Source: Oscillospiraceae bacterium
GTDB taxonomy: Bacteria; Bacillota_A; Clostridia; Oscillospirales; Oscillospiraceae
NCBI GenBank assembly: GCA_016302015.1
Contig: JAEDOJ010000066.1
Span: 1-7,858, forward strand
DNA: 7,858 bases
Direction of reading: 5' to 3'
In this document: positions 6,750 to 7,858 of the stretch, piece by piece
Layout: each line of letters starts with the position of its first letter
Position numbering within the stretch: the stretch's first letter is position 1
The notes under the pieces: generated by a model
Told to the model about the DNA's origin: nothing
Seen by the model: only the letters and a program-made list of their open reading frames with translations
The model's database searches: none
Translations under genes and position numbers: made by a program

Positions 6750-7858
6750 ATGGCAACCATTCTGGACTATCTCCACTGGCGTGGAGATCTGACCATGGAG
6801 GAAAGACCCTTCACAGAGGTTGACAACCTGATTTTTGCCAAGCTGATCTATTTTGATTTTGACGAGATTCCTTTGGAGCAGCCCGTCACCCTGCGGGAAT
6901 ATTTTCAGCGGTATCAGCGGTTGGAGGAGCCAAAAATCTACGGCTCCAACAGCCCGGTCCCCCTTCTGGAAGCCTGCAGCCAGTCGGAGCGCTTTGGCTC
7001 CACGGTGATTCGGGAGTTTCGTGGCATTCTGGATACGGAACGCCAGACCCAGTTTGCGGCGGCAACCTTTGTGATGTCGGACGGGAGCTGCTACGTGGCG
7101 TACCGGGGGACGGACAGCTCTCTTGTAGGCTGGCGGGAGGATTTTAACCTGATGTACATGGAAGAAACTCCCGCGCAGGGGGAGGCCGTGGCCTATCTGG
7201 AGAGGATCATGGACGAAGTGCCCGGCAGAGTCCTTGTGGGAGGCCATTCCAAAGGGGGAAATCTGGCGGTTTATGCCGCTGCCTTCTGCCGGAAGGAATA
7301 CCGTGACCGAATCGCCGCAGTCTATTCTAATGACGGCCCCGGCTTTAACCGCCACATTGGGGAGAGTCCGGAATATGGGGAGGTTTTGCCCAAGGTGCGG
7401 CTGATCATCCCGGAATCCTCCATGATTGGGATCATTTTTTCCTATGGGATGAAGAAGGAGATCATCAAATGCAGTGTGGATGGGGCGGCGCAGCAGCACA
7501 ACCCCTATACCTGGCTGGTGGAGCGTGAGACCTTTGTCCGGGCAGGCCAGCAAACCTATTCCAGCCTGTTTCTGGACGAGACCCTGAAGAAGTGGTTCGA
7601 TTCTCTGGATGAGGAAAACCGGCGGGGTGTTGTCTCTACGATTTTTGATGCGTTGGACGCTTCCGGCGCAGCGACCCTGGAGGAGCTGAACCAGAAAAAG
7701 TGGCTTTCCTACAATGCGATTTTGAAAGCCACCCACACTTTGAGTCAGGATGCGAAAGCCAACTTCCGGGAAACATTGAAAAAGCTGGCCCTTGCCAGCC
7801 GGGATGTGCTGTGGGATGAAACCAAAAAACGGCTTCCTCCTTTTAAGCACAAAACAGA
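6750..7858 (+). CDS. DUF2974/Mbeg1-like alpha/beta hydrolase (3' end outside window)
   Basis: An open frame of 369 codons runs from the ATG at 6750 to the window edge without a stop. The N-terminus, MATILDYLHWRGDLT then PFTEVDNLIFAKLIYFDF, matches the typical start of DUF2974 (Mbeg1-like) proteins, which are predicted lipase-like hydrolases of unknown substrate. The hydrolase features are YRGTD at 118-122, as in class 3 lipases, and the nucleophile elbow GGHSKGG with S167 in G-H-S-K-G (165-169). A later SNDGPGFN segment is also characteristic of this family. No signal peptide or membrane helix is visible, so the protein is likely cytoplasmic. It starts 3 bases after the tyrS stop with no Shine-Dalgarno, suggesting reinitiation from tyrS; an ATG at 6795 has GGAG upstream but would cut off the conserved start. 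There is no terminator between it and tyrS, so it may also respond to the T-box. Confidence 0.87.
   Translation, partial: MATILDYLHWRGDLTMEERPFTEVDNLIFAKLIYFDFDEIPLEQPVTLREYFQRYQRLEEPKIYGSNSPVPLLEACSQSERFGSTVIREFRGILDTERQTQFAAATFVMSDGSCYVAYRGTDSSLVGWREDFNLMYMEETPAQGEAVAYLERIMDEVPGRVLVGGHSKGGNLAVYAAAFCRKEYRDRIAAVYSNDGPGFNRHIGESPEYGEVLPKVRLIIPESSMIGIIFSYGMKKEIIKCSVDGAAQQHNPYTWLVERETFVRAGQQTYSSLFLDETLKKWFDSLDEENRRGVVSTIFDALDASGAATLEELNQKKWLSYNAILKATHTLSQDAKANFRETLKKLALASRDVLWDETKKRLPPFKHKT

Noticed and set aside
6684..7850. A 388-codon minus-strand open frame opposite the hydrolase gene
   Set aside because: The plus-strand frame over the same bases encodes a recognisable DUF2974 protein with a GHSKG motif; the minus-strand product resembles nothing.

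Overview
The window looks like ordinary chromosome from an anaerobic Gram-positive of the class Clostridia, probably a gut Oscillospiraceae/Ruminococcaceae-type organism. That placement is inferred from the nadK-argR-recN cluster, the S-layer-homology surface protein, a T-box riboswitch in front of tyrS, a DUF2974-type hydrolase and moderately high GC coding sequence. All genes read on the plus strand. I see no mobile element, CRISPR array, tRNA or rRNA.

Left part (1-2341): the 3' end of nadK (NAD kinase), then argR (arginine repressor) and recN (DNA repair ATPase), spaced 8 and 14 bases apart. This is a conserved Firmicutes housekeeping cluster. It ends in a hairpin with a short U-run at about 2345-2377.

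Middle part (2404-4563): one large gene for a secreted protein. It has a signal peptide, an N-terminal region resembling a degenerate SLH repeat, a glycoside hydrolase family 18 barrel with an altered motif (DGLNVDIE), and three C-terminal SLH repeats that should hold it on the cell wall. There is no clear promoter between the preceding hairpin and this gene, and no terminator after it.

Right part (4577-7858): a sigma-A-type promoter (TTGACA, 17 bp, TAGGAT) drives a complete T-box leader. The leader shows a UAC (tyrosine) specifier, a UGGUACA antiterminator bulge and a competing 12-bp terminator. Downstream lie a small gene for an unrecognised two-pass membrane protein, tyrS (tyrosyl-tRNA synthetase, ATGA overlap with the membrane protein gene) and, 3 bases later, a DUF2974/Mbeg1-like alpha/beta hydrolase that runs off the window. 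The leader should make the operon respond to uncharged tRNA-Tyr. The most unusual point is that the membrane protein gene, not tyrS, is the first gene under this tyrosine switch, and its likely ribosome-binding site lies in the terminator hairpin.
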